Positions 34,770 through 45,061 are shown, counted from the stretch's first letter. The stretch: DNA of 64,000 nt from Amyloporia xantha (GCA_036971615.1 JAYKKR010000004.1:2046001-2110000), one strand, 5' to 3'. Numbers and translations are program-made. Notes: generated by a model from the letters alone, not told the origin.

Positions 34770-36330
34770 GGCGAGATGGCAGAACAGCCAGCCCCAGCCG
34801 ACACTGCAGACGGCCTGAGCATCGAGAATCGACCCAAGCACGCACCTCTGCGACGGGATTGCATGGTGCTATCGACCGGCAGCAGATACTGACCTGTGGG
34901 CACGGTCTTGTGTCTCGAGTCCTCGATGGACGGGAATCAAATGCTAATGTGCGGATCAGCTAGAGACGTGTGAGATCGAATGTACAGACTCACCTGTGTC
35001 AGTCTCCGCACGATCCCGCCGTTGCCAGGATCCACGGGGCGTGCACTCGCCCTGATCCCCAATCTCCATTCTCCTGCATGCTATCTTCAAAACACACACT
35101 CGATCCCGCCCTCCCTTCTCGAGCGCGCGAAGCGGACAACACACTACACACTACAGCCTGAGACGGACGGACAGGGGCTGCCCTGACGGACTAGGCTTGC
35201 GTGACGGCACGCCAGTGAACGGCCGAGATAGGAGCGGGGAATGGGTCCATAGTGTGAGCGCAGGAGTGCACAGCGGGGCGGGACCCGTGAGGGGACGGCG
35301 CAGGGGTGCGCGCCTCGGGTGGAAGGATGGCCAGCCCCTGCTGACGTTGCCCACAGCCCGAACATCGACGATCGGCCCCAGTACGTACTTGTGAGACACG
35401 ACTGCACGGTCCCATCGACCGGCGGGGCATGTACATACCGGTCTGCGGATGCAGTTCCGAGACCCGAGTCCTCAACAGACGGGGAGTGGACGCTCGAGCG
35501 CTCATCAACGAAAGAATAGCGAGAGTAAGTGGACGGACTCACCTGGCATGTCTCCGCATGAACCTGCCCTTGCCAGGATCCACGGGCACACGCTTGCCCT
35601 CAACCCCAGTCCCCCTTCTCCTGCATGCTACCTCCAACACTCAGTCTCGGCCCCGCCTTCCCTTCTCGCATGCAGTGGACAGCACACTGCAAATAGCAGA
35701 CCGGACTGGCCGACGAACGAGGGCAGCGCCGACGGACTGAGCTTGTGTGATGGCGCGCCGGTGAACGGGCAAGAGGGGAGTCGGGAGTGGGTCCATAGTG
35801 TGAGCGCGGGAGTGCACAGCAGAGCGGTTCCCGGACGAACGTGCAGGACTTACGCTAGGAGCTGGAAGTGGGCGAGGTGTACGATCAGCGCTGAGCGTCA
35901 GCTGTCGGGAAAGGGGAGGGCACTAAATGGGCGCTGGTGAGTGCTGTACGGGGCTTGGACTGGGTAGAATAAGATGCATGGTTGAGGGGTGTGCATGGGG
36001 ATGGAAGGGAGATGGGAGCCGACAACAGGCGACACGCCAAAGTAGCGACGGGGCTCGTGCTTGTGCTACACACCACTAGATGCAGAGCCGTCCAGTGCGC
36101 CGTCATTCGCGCGCCGCGCTCGTTGATGTCGTATGCCTGGTCAAAGGTGCAGCGCTATAGCACTGTGGGCGTGACTGAACGCGTCGGGGGGTCGGTGGCG
36201 CGCCGGTGAACGACCGAGAGAGGAGTCGGGAGCGTGTCTATGGTGCGAGCGCGGGAGTGCACAGCGGTGCGGTTCGCGGAGGAACGTGCCGACCTTGCGC
36301 TAGGGGTACGATCAGCGCTCAGCGTCGAGT
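34770..36330 (+). repeat. Diverged tandem repeat, unit about 545 bp, two copies plus a partial third
   Basis: Copy 1 about 34770-35310, copy 2 about 35311-35850, partial copy 3 about 36190-36330. Shared landmarks in order: ATCGACCGGC; CGAGTCCTC; TGCCAGGATCCACGGG; TCTCCTGCATGCTA; CGCCGGTGAACG (and variants); GTCCATAGTGTGAGCGC followed by GGAGTGCACAGC. A second word, AGCTGTCGGGAAAGG, recurs at 35.90 and 36.34 kb. The many open frames here are shadows of GC-rich composition. No coding function is visible. Confidence 0.8.
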
Positions 36331-36364
36331 GCTGAGTGTCAGCTGTCGGGAAAGGGCAGTGCGG

Positions 36365-36545
36365 GGATGGGTCCTGCCCACGGTGAAGTGGTCTTTCGTC
36401 GAGATGCGCACGCTGTTGCGATTGCTGCCGACATTCACGGTAGATGTGTTGTCGACCTTGATCATCGTGTTCCCGGCGCTGTTGACGAACGCGAGGTTGT
36501 CCTTGCCTGCTTCTTGTGCGCTGGACGAAGCTGTGGAGGTAAAGA
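36365..36545 (-). pseudogene. GH16 beta-glucanase fragment
   Basis: One minus-strand exon reads AGKDNLAFVNSAGNTMIKVD followed by NRNSVRISTKDHFTVG, the strand pattern upstream of the catalytic site in fungal GH16 endo-glucanases acting on cell-wall beta-glucan. The expected continuation with the WPAFW and EIDI(I/M)E catalytic motif is missing; GC-rich repeat DNA follows. Upstream minus-strand sequence (36.6-36.95 kb) may hold a decayed earlier exon but is not readable with confidence. Confidence 0.65.
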
Positions 36546-37198
36546 GCCTTAGTTGCTGGTGCAGGAGAACGCACGCTTCAACCTACTTAACATTCCCCTG
36601 GGTCAGATTGTTGTCTGTGCGCCGAGTCAGTCGCATTAACAGTAGACAGAATAATCGGAGAAGGTGAGGGTATAATGCTCGCCATTATCGGCGGGGGAGT
36701 CGAGCGGGCGCATGTTGGCAGGGCTGACGGAGTACTGGGAGGCAAGGCGGAGGCTGAGATGATGACGATACCATGTGAGTGATGCCGACAACGACGACAA
36801 CGCCAACAAAGGGACTTGGTCCAACCAATGTCCAACTCAACATCGACACCGAACCCACACGTGCCCGCCTGCAACAATGCACTTACGTAATCTAGGGCTG
36901 CTTCAGGCCCTCCGTCTCGAGTCGAAACGTTAACTAATATTTCTTGATATACAGGCATCACGTTGGGGAATCTGCACGGGAAGCACTTACTGTCCAAGAG
37001 CTGCTCGCTGGAGTTCGACACGTCAATACACAACGTTGTACTGGCCTCATGTCAAGAGGAACCGACCCCCGACGACATCCGAAAGGAACCAGAAGCGTCC
37101 ATGGGAGAACACCTGAGGACCAACGAGTGCAATTCGCGGGACACAGATACATGTAGACATCGTTGAACTGCGTGCAGATCGAATCTTTTCGCAGCGCA

Positions 37199-37205
37199 TA
37201 TAAAG
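37199..37205 (+). promoter_or_regulatory. TATA box of the AAT1 pseudogene
   Basis: TATAAAG, about 40 bases upstream of the first recognisable aspartate aminotransferase codons. Confidence 0.45.
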
Positions 37206-37237
37206 ACTCCAGCCCAACTTCGGATCTCCTGTTCCCC

Positions 37238-38381
37238 CAGATCCACCCTCACCCGCCCCCTTACCCGAGCTGCGCCGCAACAAGTGCGCCATGCTGCTGC
37301 CCTGTCGACCTGGTCTGCGGTCCCCGCGGGTCCGCCGGACCCGATTCTGGGTGCGTAGAACTGTTCTTTGGCCCGGGCTCTGTTTCCTGGGATTCGTTGT
37401 GTGGTCTTGGCTGGGTGGGCGTGCTCGTGAGCAGACGAGAATAGGCTGTCTGGAACCTTGTCCATTCAACGAAGCTATGAAGCCTATCTGGCTGTCCTAA
37501 ACGGTTTTTCGTGCGAGCGTCTCCCGATGATCCTCCGTGACGCTCACCACCGTCCTCCTCCTCCACTCCAGGTGTGACGGAAGCCTTCAAGGCCGACAAG
37601 GACCCGCGCAAGATTAACTTGGGCATCGGCGCGTACCGTGACAGCAATGGCAAGCCCTATGTCCTGAACAGCGTCAAGAAGGCTGAGGACTTCCTCACGG
37701 CGCACAACCCCGACAAGGAGTACCTCCCAATCAGCGGTCTGCCCGAGCTCACGAAGGCTGCAGCGAGGCTTGCGTACGGTGCAGACAGCAAGCCTCTCAG
37801 ACAAAATTCGGTGTGTGTCGGTTCTAGTCATGCCCTGTGTTGCAACAGAAGGAGATGCGCGGTGCTGAACTGGGTTTAATGTGGTGATCGCGCACAGATC
37901 GCCGTGGTTCAGTCGATCTTGGGCACTGGTGCTTTGCGGATCGGCGGTGCGTTTGCAGCGTTTCTTCCCGCACTCCATCCCAACCCCTCGTGGGACAACC
38001 ATACCGCTGTCTTCTGCGACTCCTGGCTGGAAGTGAAGCAATACCGATATTTCGACAAGAAGATGGTAGGTTGCGCTACACCACTTTATCTCTTCTGGAC
38101 ACCAGGTCGCGCTTGCGCAGTCGTTCGCGAAGAACATGGGCTTGTACGGTGAACGTGTCGGCGCGTTCTCGCTCGTTGCGGCAGCGCGTGGAGAGCCAGC
38201 TGAAGATTGTGATCCGGCCTATCCGCCGCTGCACGGCACGCGGATTGCGAGCACCATCTTCATGAATGGCTAGCTGTATGGTGAGTGGGAGACTGGGGTG
38301 AAGGGCATGGCAGAGCGCATCATCAGCATGCGAGACCATCTGTACAATAACCTGGTTACATTGAACACTCCGGGCCAGTGG
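37238..38381 (+). pseudogene. AAT1: Mitochondrial aspartate aminotransferase, internally deleted
   Basis: The enzyme interconverts aspartate and oxaloacetate with PLP and serves the malate-aspartate shuttle. Visible: targeting leader LTRPLTRAAPQQVRHAAALS and STWSAVPAGPPDPILG (37.25-37.35 kb); [20 protein letters not shown] (37573 on); IAVVQSILGTGALRIGGAF (37899 on) to EVKQYRYFDKKM; then, after one intron, VALAQSFAKNMGLYGERVGA, which carries the PLP lysine (SFAKNMGLYGER), and KGMAERIISMRDHLYNNLVT. The exons coding for the whole middle of the large domain, between YFDKK and the PLP-lysine segment, are missing, cut exactly at intron positions. There is no start codon in the leader, a TAG in FMNG*LYGEW (about 38.27 kb), and the C-terminus stops at NTPGQW, where the BDF1 leader begins. 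Confidence 0.9.
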
Positions 38382-39695
38382 GCTCTCCTGTCACTCCCCA
38401 TGATGGTCATGCGTTTCCCTTCATTCTCCATGGCCGACGCGACTATCGCCGTCTCCGTGAGCCACATCAACGGTCACGCAGACCCTGCCTCGCCTGCTAT
38501 CGACTCCCCCATTACCCCTATCGACAACTCGACCTCCTCAGACAGCAAGATCGATGTCGACTATACCGGTGCCGAGTCAGATGTCCGCCACGAGCCAGTC
38601 GCGATGAAGATCGACTCGGTCGAGGACGCGTCTGTGCAGCCACAGATGGGCACCCCCATAGATCCAGGTAACGCGCTCCCTTTCGCTCGTTGTCCTCTTA
38701 CTCATCCCCTCTCAAGCCACCATTCCCATCAAGCCACCCAGTGGTACCCCTCCTCCGCCAGCGGGCCAGCTCCTTGAGGATGTCCGGTCGGCCGAAGAAG
38801 CTCTGCCCACAAAGGACAGCGACGTGCAGATGGCGGACGCTGACGTGAACTCTACGTCTTCTAATGGACTCTCTAACGGACACGAAGCCGAGTCTCCGCC
38901 TTCTTCTCTACCCGCTGTATCGTCCAGCGAGACCGTTGTCGACTCACATGCTGCTGATTCTCCATATCCTAATAATACAACTAGTGATCACAATGATGAT
39001 AAACCCCCTCCCGCTACGAGAGCAAGAAAGTACTTGGACGCTGAGAGAGCATCGCTCGCTAATGTAAGTTGTTGTCTTCTGTACACCGTTGCGGGCGTGC
39101 TGATGGCGTCGTCTGCAGACTGGCACTCCACCTCCAGCATCCGCGTCGCCCGAATCGCCGCCGACGGCTCTTCCCCTGCACACTGGTCCTCCGGTCAACA
39201 ATTCGTATATTAAAGAAGATCAAAGACTCGGGCCCTTTCTTGCACCCTGTTGACCCTGTTGCGTTGAACGTCCCGCACTACCCTTCGATAGTCAAGCATC
39301 CAATGGGCTTCTCGACGGTCGACCGCAAGATGACTTCTCGAACCCTTCGAAGCCCGATCTGAATCCTACCAATCCTCGTTACTATAACGTCGACGAGTTC
39401 ATTGCTGATGTTCGTCTAATCTTCGTCTAATCTTCACTAACTGCGCGCTGTTCAATGGTCCCGACCATCCCATCACCGCTATGGGTAAGTGGGTCAAGGC
39501 TGTTTTCGACGAACAGATTAAGCAGATGCCGCCCGGAGGAGGTATAAACTAATTATTTGTCATTTTATCTCAACAACTACTTATTTTATATTGTACTAGT
39601 AGCAGAAAGCCCCTGCCGTCAAGAAAATAGCCACACCTCCACCTCCCCCTCCAGCAGCAACCTCACGGTCTCACAGACATCAGCGTCTGGTGATA
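38382..39695 (+). pseudogene. BDF1: BET bromodomain protein BDF1, first half
   Basis: BDF1 binds acetylated histone H4 and works with TFIID. CT-rich leader, ATG at 38430 (MADATIAVSVSHINGHADPA), long acidic/Ser-rich N-terminus, intron at 38668, exon to about 39063, intron, then bromodomain 1: IRILKKIKDSGPFLHPVDPV, ALNVPHYPSIVKHPM, RYYNVDEFIADVRLIF, NCALFNGPDHPITAMGKWV, QIKQMPPGG. Lesions: frame change before IRILKK (about 39.21 kb), frameshift in the ZA/BC linker (DRKMTSRTLR, about 39.34 kb), and an 11-bp tandem duplication (CGTCTAATCTT, about 39413-39434) in helix B. After the P-rich linker the gene is interrupted near 39.69 kb by the segment that holds a hexosaminidase; its second half resumes at 41.58 kb. 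Confidence 0.9.
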
Positions 39696-40100
39696 AGTCG
39701 AATCGATACCTGCTATATCGCATTTCATCAGAACATTGACTCGACAACGACCCGCTTTGCAGCGAGACACAAGATGTGCCTGTGCAGGGGAAGAGATGCT
39801 TAGTGGGGCGCGTGTGTCTTAGGAGATGTGAGTGTCAAAAAAAAAGCGACCATCTGGAGATGTCGCTGACAGAGAAGCGATAGAGGCAAGCTAATCTCAG
39901 GCCTCGAGAGTGATCATGCGACTCAAGATGTACAGCCATGTGTCGAAACGGACGTGGATGCGCCGAGGATGCACACGCGGTGAGAGAGATACGGTTTGAT
40001 GGCCTTCGGTTCCCTGTGAGAATACAAGAAGGCGGAGGTGCGTGCAGTCAGCCGTGCTTGTCCGCAACGACGTCCAGCGCTCGACTCGCGACTGCCCACC

Positions 40101-41532
40101 ATGTTCAGCAAGGCTGTCTTCGTCGTGTCGTGTCTCGCCGTTGTCTCGCGCGTCGATGCCATCTGGCCATTGCTTCACAGCCTGAACGAGGGTACGACTG
40201 CCTTGTGTTTGCCCTTCAGCTTCCACATCGCTCTGTCTCGGGATATCGCCCCTGTTCCCCAGGACCTATACGACGTGATCGGTCGCACTCAGCAGTACCT
40301 CTTTACTGACAACCTCGGGCGGCTCGTCGTTGGACGCGGCTCAAGCGATGTCAGCGCGTTCGAGACCGCGGCGTACCTCCCGAGCTCACCCTGTCACTCG
40401 AGCCTGGCTCGAAGGTGCTCTCCATTACCGAGGAGGCCCAAAAGCTCATTGAGGAGCGCGACGAGGCATACACCCTTACTGTCTCCTCGAACGGGTCTGC
40501 GGCCACGATCACAGCCACCTCCACTCTGGGTCTCTTCCGAGGCTTGGACGACGTTCGCTGAGCTGTGGTACACGTATGATGGCACGATCTATGCCACCAA
40601 CACGCCTCTGGAGATTGAGGACTCCCCGCTACGTATGTTGATCCCTCGTTGACGTTGTGTTATGATGCTGATTGAGGTGTCGCCCAGCCCTACCGTGGTC
40701 TTTTGTTGGACACTGCGCGTAACTAGTAAGTGCCTGATGGACGTCACGGAGAACAGCTTATTGAAATGTCAGCTTCGGGGTGTCCGACATCCTCCGCACT
40801 CTTGACGCTATGAGCTATGTGAAGGTCAGTCGCGTCACATACTAGTTGATCTACTACCTGCATACTAAAATCCTCGACAAATCAATCAGCTCCACTGGCA
40901 CGTCGTTGACAGCCAGAGCTTCCCGCTCGAGGTCCCCGGTTACGAGGATCTCGCTGCCTATGGCGCGTACTCGCCCGAGATGGTCTACACCGCCGCCGAT
41001 GTTAAGAACATCATCTCGTATGCGGGAGCTGTGAGTGCTTTCTATGGAGTGTGGCGTCAAGAGATGTCGTACTCAAATGTACGATCTAGCGCGGTATCGA
41101 TGTCGTCGTTGAAATTGACACCCCTGGACACACCTCTGCCATGGCTGACGCACACCCCAACTACCTGGCTTGTGTGGACTCTCGCCCTTGGGCCAACTAC
41201 GCAGCAGGTCCGGCCCTTCTCCACTTGTCCATGGGCATTTGCTGACCGTTCGTGTTGTCGCAGAGCCTCCTTCCGGCCAGCTGCGTCTTGCCAACTCGAC
41301 CGTCATGGAATGGACTGCCGGCTTGTTCACTGCCGTCGCTGACATGTTCCCATCGTCCATCATCAGCACTGGCAGAGACGAGGTCAACACCTACAGCTAC
41401 GAGACCGATGATGCGACCATGGCGATTCTGAACGCCACCGGTGCGACGTTGAATGACGCACTGGACAACTTTGTGGGCAGCACGCACACTGCGCTGATCA
41501 AGGCCGGGAAACCACCGCTGTTTGGGAAGGTG
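40101..41532 (+). pseudogene. GH20 beta-N-acetylhexosaminidase inside BDF1
   Basis: A secreted enzyme that removes terminal GlcNAc from chitin oligomers. From the ATG at 40101: signal peptide (MFSKAVFVVSCLAVVSRVDA), GH20 N-terminal domain (DLYDVIGRTQQYLFTDNLGR), then after a segment read in the wrong frame (about 40379-40540; one base lost at YLP, one gained before TTFAELWYTYDGT) the catalytic domain: PYRGLLLDTARNY, QLHWHVVDSQSFPLEVPGYE, RGIDVVVEIDTPGHTSAMAD, and the acid/base site SIISTGRDEVNTYSYE. The family has GGDE here; the second glycine is arginine (AGA), although the Asp-Glu pair is kept. The gene ends at GKPPLFGK, so the C-terminal third is missing, and BDF1 sequence follows within about 45 bases. 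Confidence 0.9.
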
Positions 41533-41574
41533 AGGCCGAGAGCTCTTCGATCGAGACGCCTAAGAGGCAGGCAC

Positions 41575-41829
41575 CTGCGCGAGACCACTGACGACTGTGC
41601 CCGTCATACGTCGTTCTGAGGAGACCCCTCAAGGTGGAAGACCCAAACGCGTGATACATCCACTGGCACCGAAGGATCTCCCTTACGATGCTCCAAAGAA
41701 GGCGAGGAAGGCAAAGGCGCCGAAGAACGACGTCTTTGCGGAGCAATTCAAGTATTGCGACGAAATCTTGAAGGATCTTCATAAGAGGAACCTGTACAAC
41801 ATTGCGCATCTGTTCCATGAAACCGTCGG
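41575..41829 (+). pseudogene. BDF1: BET bromodomain protein BDF1, second part
   Basis: The linker TTVPVIRRSEETPQGGRPKR, the KDLPYDAPKKARKAKAPKND segment and the start of bromodomain 2 (EQFKYCDEILKDLHKRNLYN, IAHLFHETV) continue BDF1 on the same strand as the first half, 1.9 kb away. A GTAAGT donor follows at 41830 but no further bromodomain 2 exon is seen. The obvious reading is one BDF1 copy interrupted by a hexosaminidase-bearing insertion and truncated at the 3' end. Confidence 0.9.
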
Positions 41830-41834
41830 TAAGT

Positions 41835-42480
41835 ATCGAATCCCCTGCGCGTGCAAAGCCGACCCCTGATCATTCGTTGATCGTTCAGCAAAAATATCTG
41901 TCGTTCTTCTCGACTACATTGTACGAGCGGCGCACTTGATCCCTGTTTACAGAACCACACAAGTGCCATATAATATGCGCCATTTTCATTCCTTGGATGC
42001 ATTTCGTACTTTCTATGTAAATAAGTTTGCGGACCATCACATGTATGAAATCTTAGCATAGCTTGATGTATAGACCGGGCTTATAGCGACTTCATGAGAT
42101 GAACAGTCTCTCGCCTTTTGTTAGATTTTGCTTTGTTCTCTTTCTGAACTTGTCAAAATTTAACTCTTTGGTCTTTTTAGTTATATCTCCTCTTTTTGTG
42201 GATTAAAGTTTACTTAGTTACTTGAATGACTTGGAGAGCGTACAGCCAATGTATGATCAAGACCGAAAGTAAAATAAGTCCATTGAAAGTACATTAAGAC
42301 TCAATAAGGAAAATTTGAGATTTGCTGATGTGGGCGCCAATCAAATCTGACAAATCAGCTGTTAACTCTGAGGGCGGCTCACACATTCAGAGTCAGCTGC
42401 AACTCCGCCATGCAGCTTTGTCACGTGGCGGCAGGTGCACATGGCCTTAGGGCACTCTGCTCTCACCACGGGCCCTAGCA
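41835..42480. other. AT-rich spacer, no gene
   Basis: No open frame of interest. The part 42.10-42.35 kb is AT-rich and partly resembles 33.70 kb in inverted orientation (shared ATTAAGACTCAATAAG-like and ATTTGCTGATG words). Confidence 0.5.
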
Positions 42481-42483
42481 GAG

Positions 42484-42673
42484 GTGGGGCTATGATGCGG
42501 CGTGGGCGCCTGCTCTCCCTGCTGATGACGCTATGTGGGACTGCGGGCTGTATCTTTTCATCACAAAAGCAGCAGAAGTGGGGCTATGATGCGGTGTGGA
42601 CACCTGCTCTCCCTGCTGATGACGCTGTGTGGGACTGTGGGTTACATCATTTAATTACAAAAGCAGCAGAAAC
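42484..42673 (+). repeat. 95-bp tandem duplication
   Basis: GTGGGGCTATGATGCGG starts at 42484 and again at 42579; both units contain CCTGCTCTCCCTGCTGATGA and end ACAAAAGCAGCAGAA. The copies differ at about ten positions. A plus-strand frame reads through both (AVWTPALPADDAVWDCGLHH in one) but has no family signature. Confidence 0.9.
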
Positions 42674-43223
42674 AGGGCTCCGCTGCCCTTGCCATCTGAT
42701 TCCTTGTGCGAAACCGGGCTCTCCTCGCTGTCAGACCACTCGATGACAGCCTTCTTCCTTGACTGGATCCCTGGAAATGTCAGTGGTACATTGCTTCCGC
42801 CATCCCATTAAATAACTGACAATACCTTTTTATTTTGGACTGGAATGTCTTCACCGCTGTCTTTATCAGGGTTCAGACCCTTCGATCCTTTGACACCTTG
42901 GTCGCCAAGGACGTTTAGCATTGCGTAGGTTCGTCAGAGAGGACCAGGCTGACCGGGTTTACGAATAGGTCTCCAACTCCGCGATGCATCCTGATTATGG
43001 TCCCCAGCAGCCATCTTTTTTTTTTGGTGGAGCGTTGCACCCCGGCTAGGACTTAAGTCAACTAGGACCGGTCTGAAAGGTGCACCCCTCGGCAGCCGGC
43101 AAAGCCATCTCTCTGGGGCCACTGGCGTTTGTAGGGAGCCTAAGACCCCACAAAGACGCCCACGTTGGGAGGAAATGCATTATGCATACGACCGGCCCAT
43201 CGATACGGATTACCGGAAGTAGT

Positions 43224-43240
43224 GTGGGACTCTCACCCAC
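43224..43240 (+). ncRNA. T-arm-like hairpin beside the left inverted repeat
   Basis: GTGGG-ACTCTCA-CCCAC is a perfect 5-bp stem with a 7-base loop, the geometry of a tRNA T arm, ten bases before the left arm of the 43.25-44.82 kb segment. The loop sequence is not a good B box. Only suggestive of a decayed tRNA-derived SINE. Confidence 0.2.
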
Positions 43241-43269
43241 TAAAACCCCCCATGGTAGTGTCTCCTAAG

Positions 43270-43430
43270 TTCAGTTCAGTTCAGTTCGGCAGGTATTTTG
43301 GCCGAACCCTGAACCGAACCTGCATCCATATGCCTGAACCTGAACCTGAACCTGAACTGAACCTGCCAAACCGGTTCAGCAGGTTCAGTTCAGGTTCATA
43401 ACCAGTTCGAACCTTCTGAACCTGTAATTT
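43270..43430. repeat. (GTTCA)n / (GAACCT)n simple repeat
   Basis: Short units GTTCA and GAACCT are repeated in both orientations, giving palindromic stretches such as AACCGGTT. A GC-richer relative occurs at about 44690-44800. Confidence 0.85.
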
Positions 43431-43882
43431 ACCAAATAAACAAAATTTAAATCAATTTACACTAGAGTACTGCACACATCCACAACATGATCATACAGCA
43501 GCGCAAGTGACACAGCCATGCCTGCTAGAAAGCCCTCATAACACACTCCTCTAGTACATGCACTCTCCACCAGACAATGAAAACTCCAATTTTGTCTGGA
43601 CCCTTTGCGAGATGCACTGGGGCCATCAGCTGCAGCTGCTCGATCCAATGGCTAATCACCCCCTCTGCAGTGCACGAATGACCGTCCACATGTACTCCAT
43701 CACCGCGAACAATGGCGCAAACGTGCGGGGCCTAAAGTCCACTGATGCCCTCCTCACATCCAGTACAACCTCCACGCAAAGTTCAGCAAGACAACGGTAC
43801 ACTTAGTTTGGCTTGCGCACGCACCTTTGGAGCCTGCGCTAGTAGCTGCGCCCGAGCTTGATGATGGCTGTATGCCACTCCC

Positions 43883-44380
43883 TTGAGGTTTCTTGCCCAA
43901 CGTCACCGGCTTGCGAACGTGCCGGTGGTGCTGCGACGGCTGCTGTCGTTGGTCTGCTTGCCCCATGTTGACTGCGCGAAGAACGCTCGGTTCCCGAGGG
44001 GATCCGAGTCGCTCGGCGTTACCAAAGGCGCGCCTTTGCAGTGCGCAACGCCGGCGCAGGGTGTAGATGCCGTGCGTTTCGGCGGCGCGCCTGTCGAGTT
44101 TGCACTCGATGCGGAGCCCCCTAGCAGATCGACGCTCGGGGGCAATACGTCTGTGGCGCGAGGTTAGCTGTCAGCAGTAGTGGCCGCGGCGTCACGCACC
44201 TGTAGGGCCCCTGCTGCTACTACCGGCGCTCGAGCTTGACGGTGCCGGTCGCGTTGTGTCATTGTGCTTGCCTGGTGTTGGCTGCACGAAGAACGCTCGG
44301 ATGCCGAGTGAATCGGCGTCGCTCTGAGCTACCTTTGAGGTGGGCTTGCGAACGCGCGCACGGGCGATGCGCAACTTCAC
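43883..44380 (-). repeat. Diverged direct repeat encoding LGxRAFFxQ
   Basis: Two segments about 315 bases apart (about 43.95-44.02 and 44.27-44.34 kb) share GAAGAACGCTCGG and, read on the minus strand, encode SDSDPLGNRAFFAQSTWGKQ and SDADSLGIRAFFVQPTPGKH. The shared peptide pattern suggests a repeated domain in a former element protein. Family unknown. Confidence 0.5.
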
Positions 44381-44832
44381 GGGTGTTTGGTTCTTGAGTA
44401 GCAGTGCTGGCAGGTAAGCTAAGTGTTAGGACTGTGGAAGGAAACAGCGAAGGCGCCGCGTGGAAAGGCTGTTCCTCACCTTCGGGGTGGTGGTAGGCGG
44501 CGCTGTTAAGCCGGCCATCCGCGTCGAGGGCACAGTTCGCGCTCAGAAAAGCGAGAGAAAGCACTTGCGAAAACGAAAATTGGGACGCGCGATGAAGATC
44601 AATCTTGATCAGATCGATCAACTTTCCCAATTCGGTTCTTGGTTCGAATGCGTTCGCACCGGGTTCGACCAACGCGCTGCCACACCAGAACCGCGGACCG
44701 AACCTAACGGCCAGCGGCCGGACCGAACCTGGACCGGACCTGAACCCTAGGTCCGGTTCACCGGTTCGGGGTTCGGACCTAGGTTCAGGACCGAACTTAG
44801 GAGACGCTACCCCATGGCAGGATTCAGACGGT

Positions 44833-44905
44833 AAACCACCCAGGACGGGCTCGAACCTGCGACACACTGACATGATCAGTTGCCACAAGCTGAGGCTTGT
44901 TGGTG
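44833..44905 (-). tRNA. tRNA-like sequence (Met-type anticodon), probably SINE-derived
   Basis: On the minus strand there is a perfect B box (GGTTCGAGCCC, plus-strand 44847-44857) and an anticodon-like hairpin ACTG-ATCATGT-CAGT whose 7-base loop has T33 and CAT in the anticodon place. The acceptor ends do not pair and the T stem is poor, so it is not a working tRNA. It lies just outside the right arm of the 43.25-44.82 kb segment. Confidence 0.3.
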
Positions 44906-45061
44906 ATGCTGCCACCGCACCACCGCCACCCCCCCCCAGCAGCCATCTTATCCTCTATATCAGCAGCACGACGAATATCGTTTTTTTGTATATCTTTCTT
45001 GGCCTCTTTGGTGGCGGTTATAACCTTTCTAGATGCCTCCATTTCTGCCTTGGTGCGCCGG

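Larger units (their letters stand above)
43250..44817. mobile_element. 1.57-kb segment bounded by inverted repeats with GTTCA/GAACC arrays
   Basis: CCATGGTAGTGTCTCCTAAG at 43250 is matched in inverted orientation by 44793-44817 (CTTAGGAGACGCTACCCCATGG on the plus strand), two mismatches and a 2-base indel. Just inside each arm lie arrays of short GTTCA / GAACCT / GAACCG words (43270-43430 and about 44690-44800). The arms may be TIRs of one element or the 3' ends of two SINEs in tail-to-tail orientation, because tRNA-like sequence lies just outside both. The interior holds a minus-strand frame with a repeated motif (listed separately). Confidence 0.55.
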
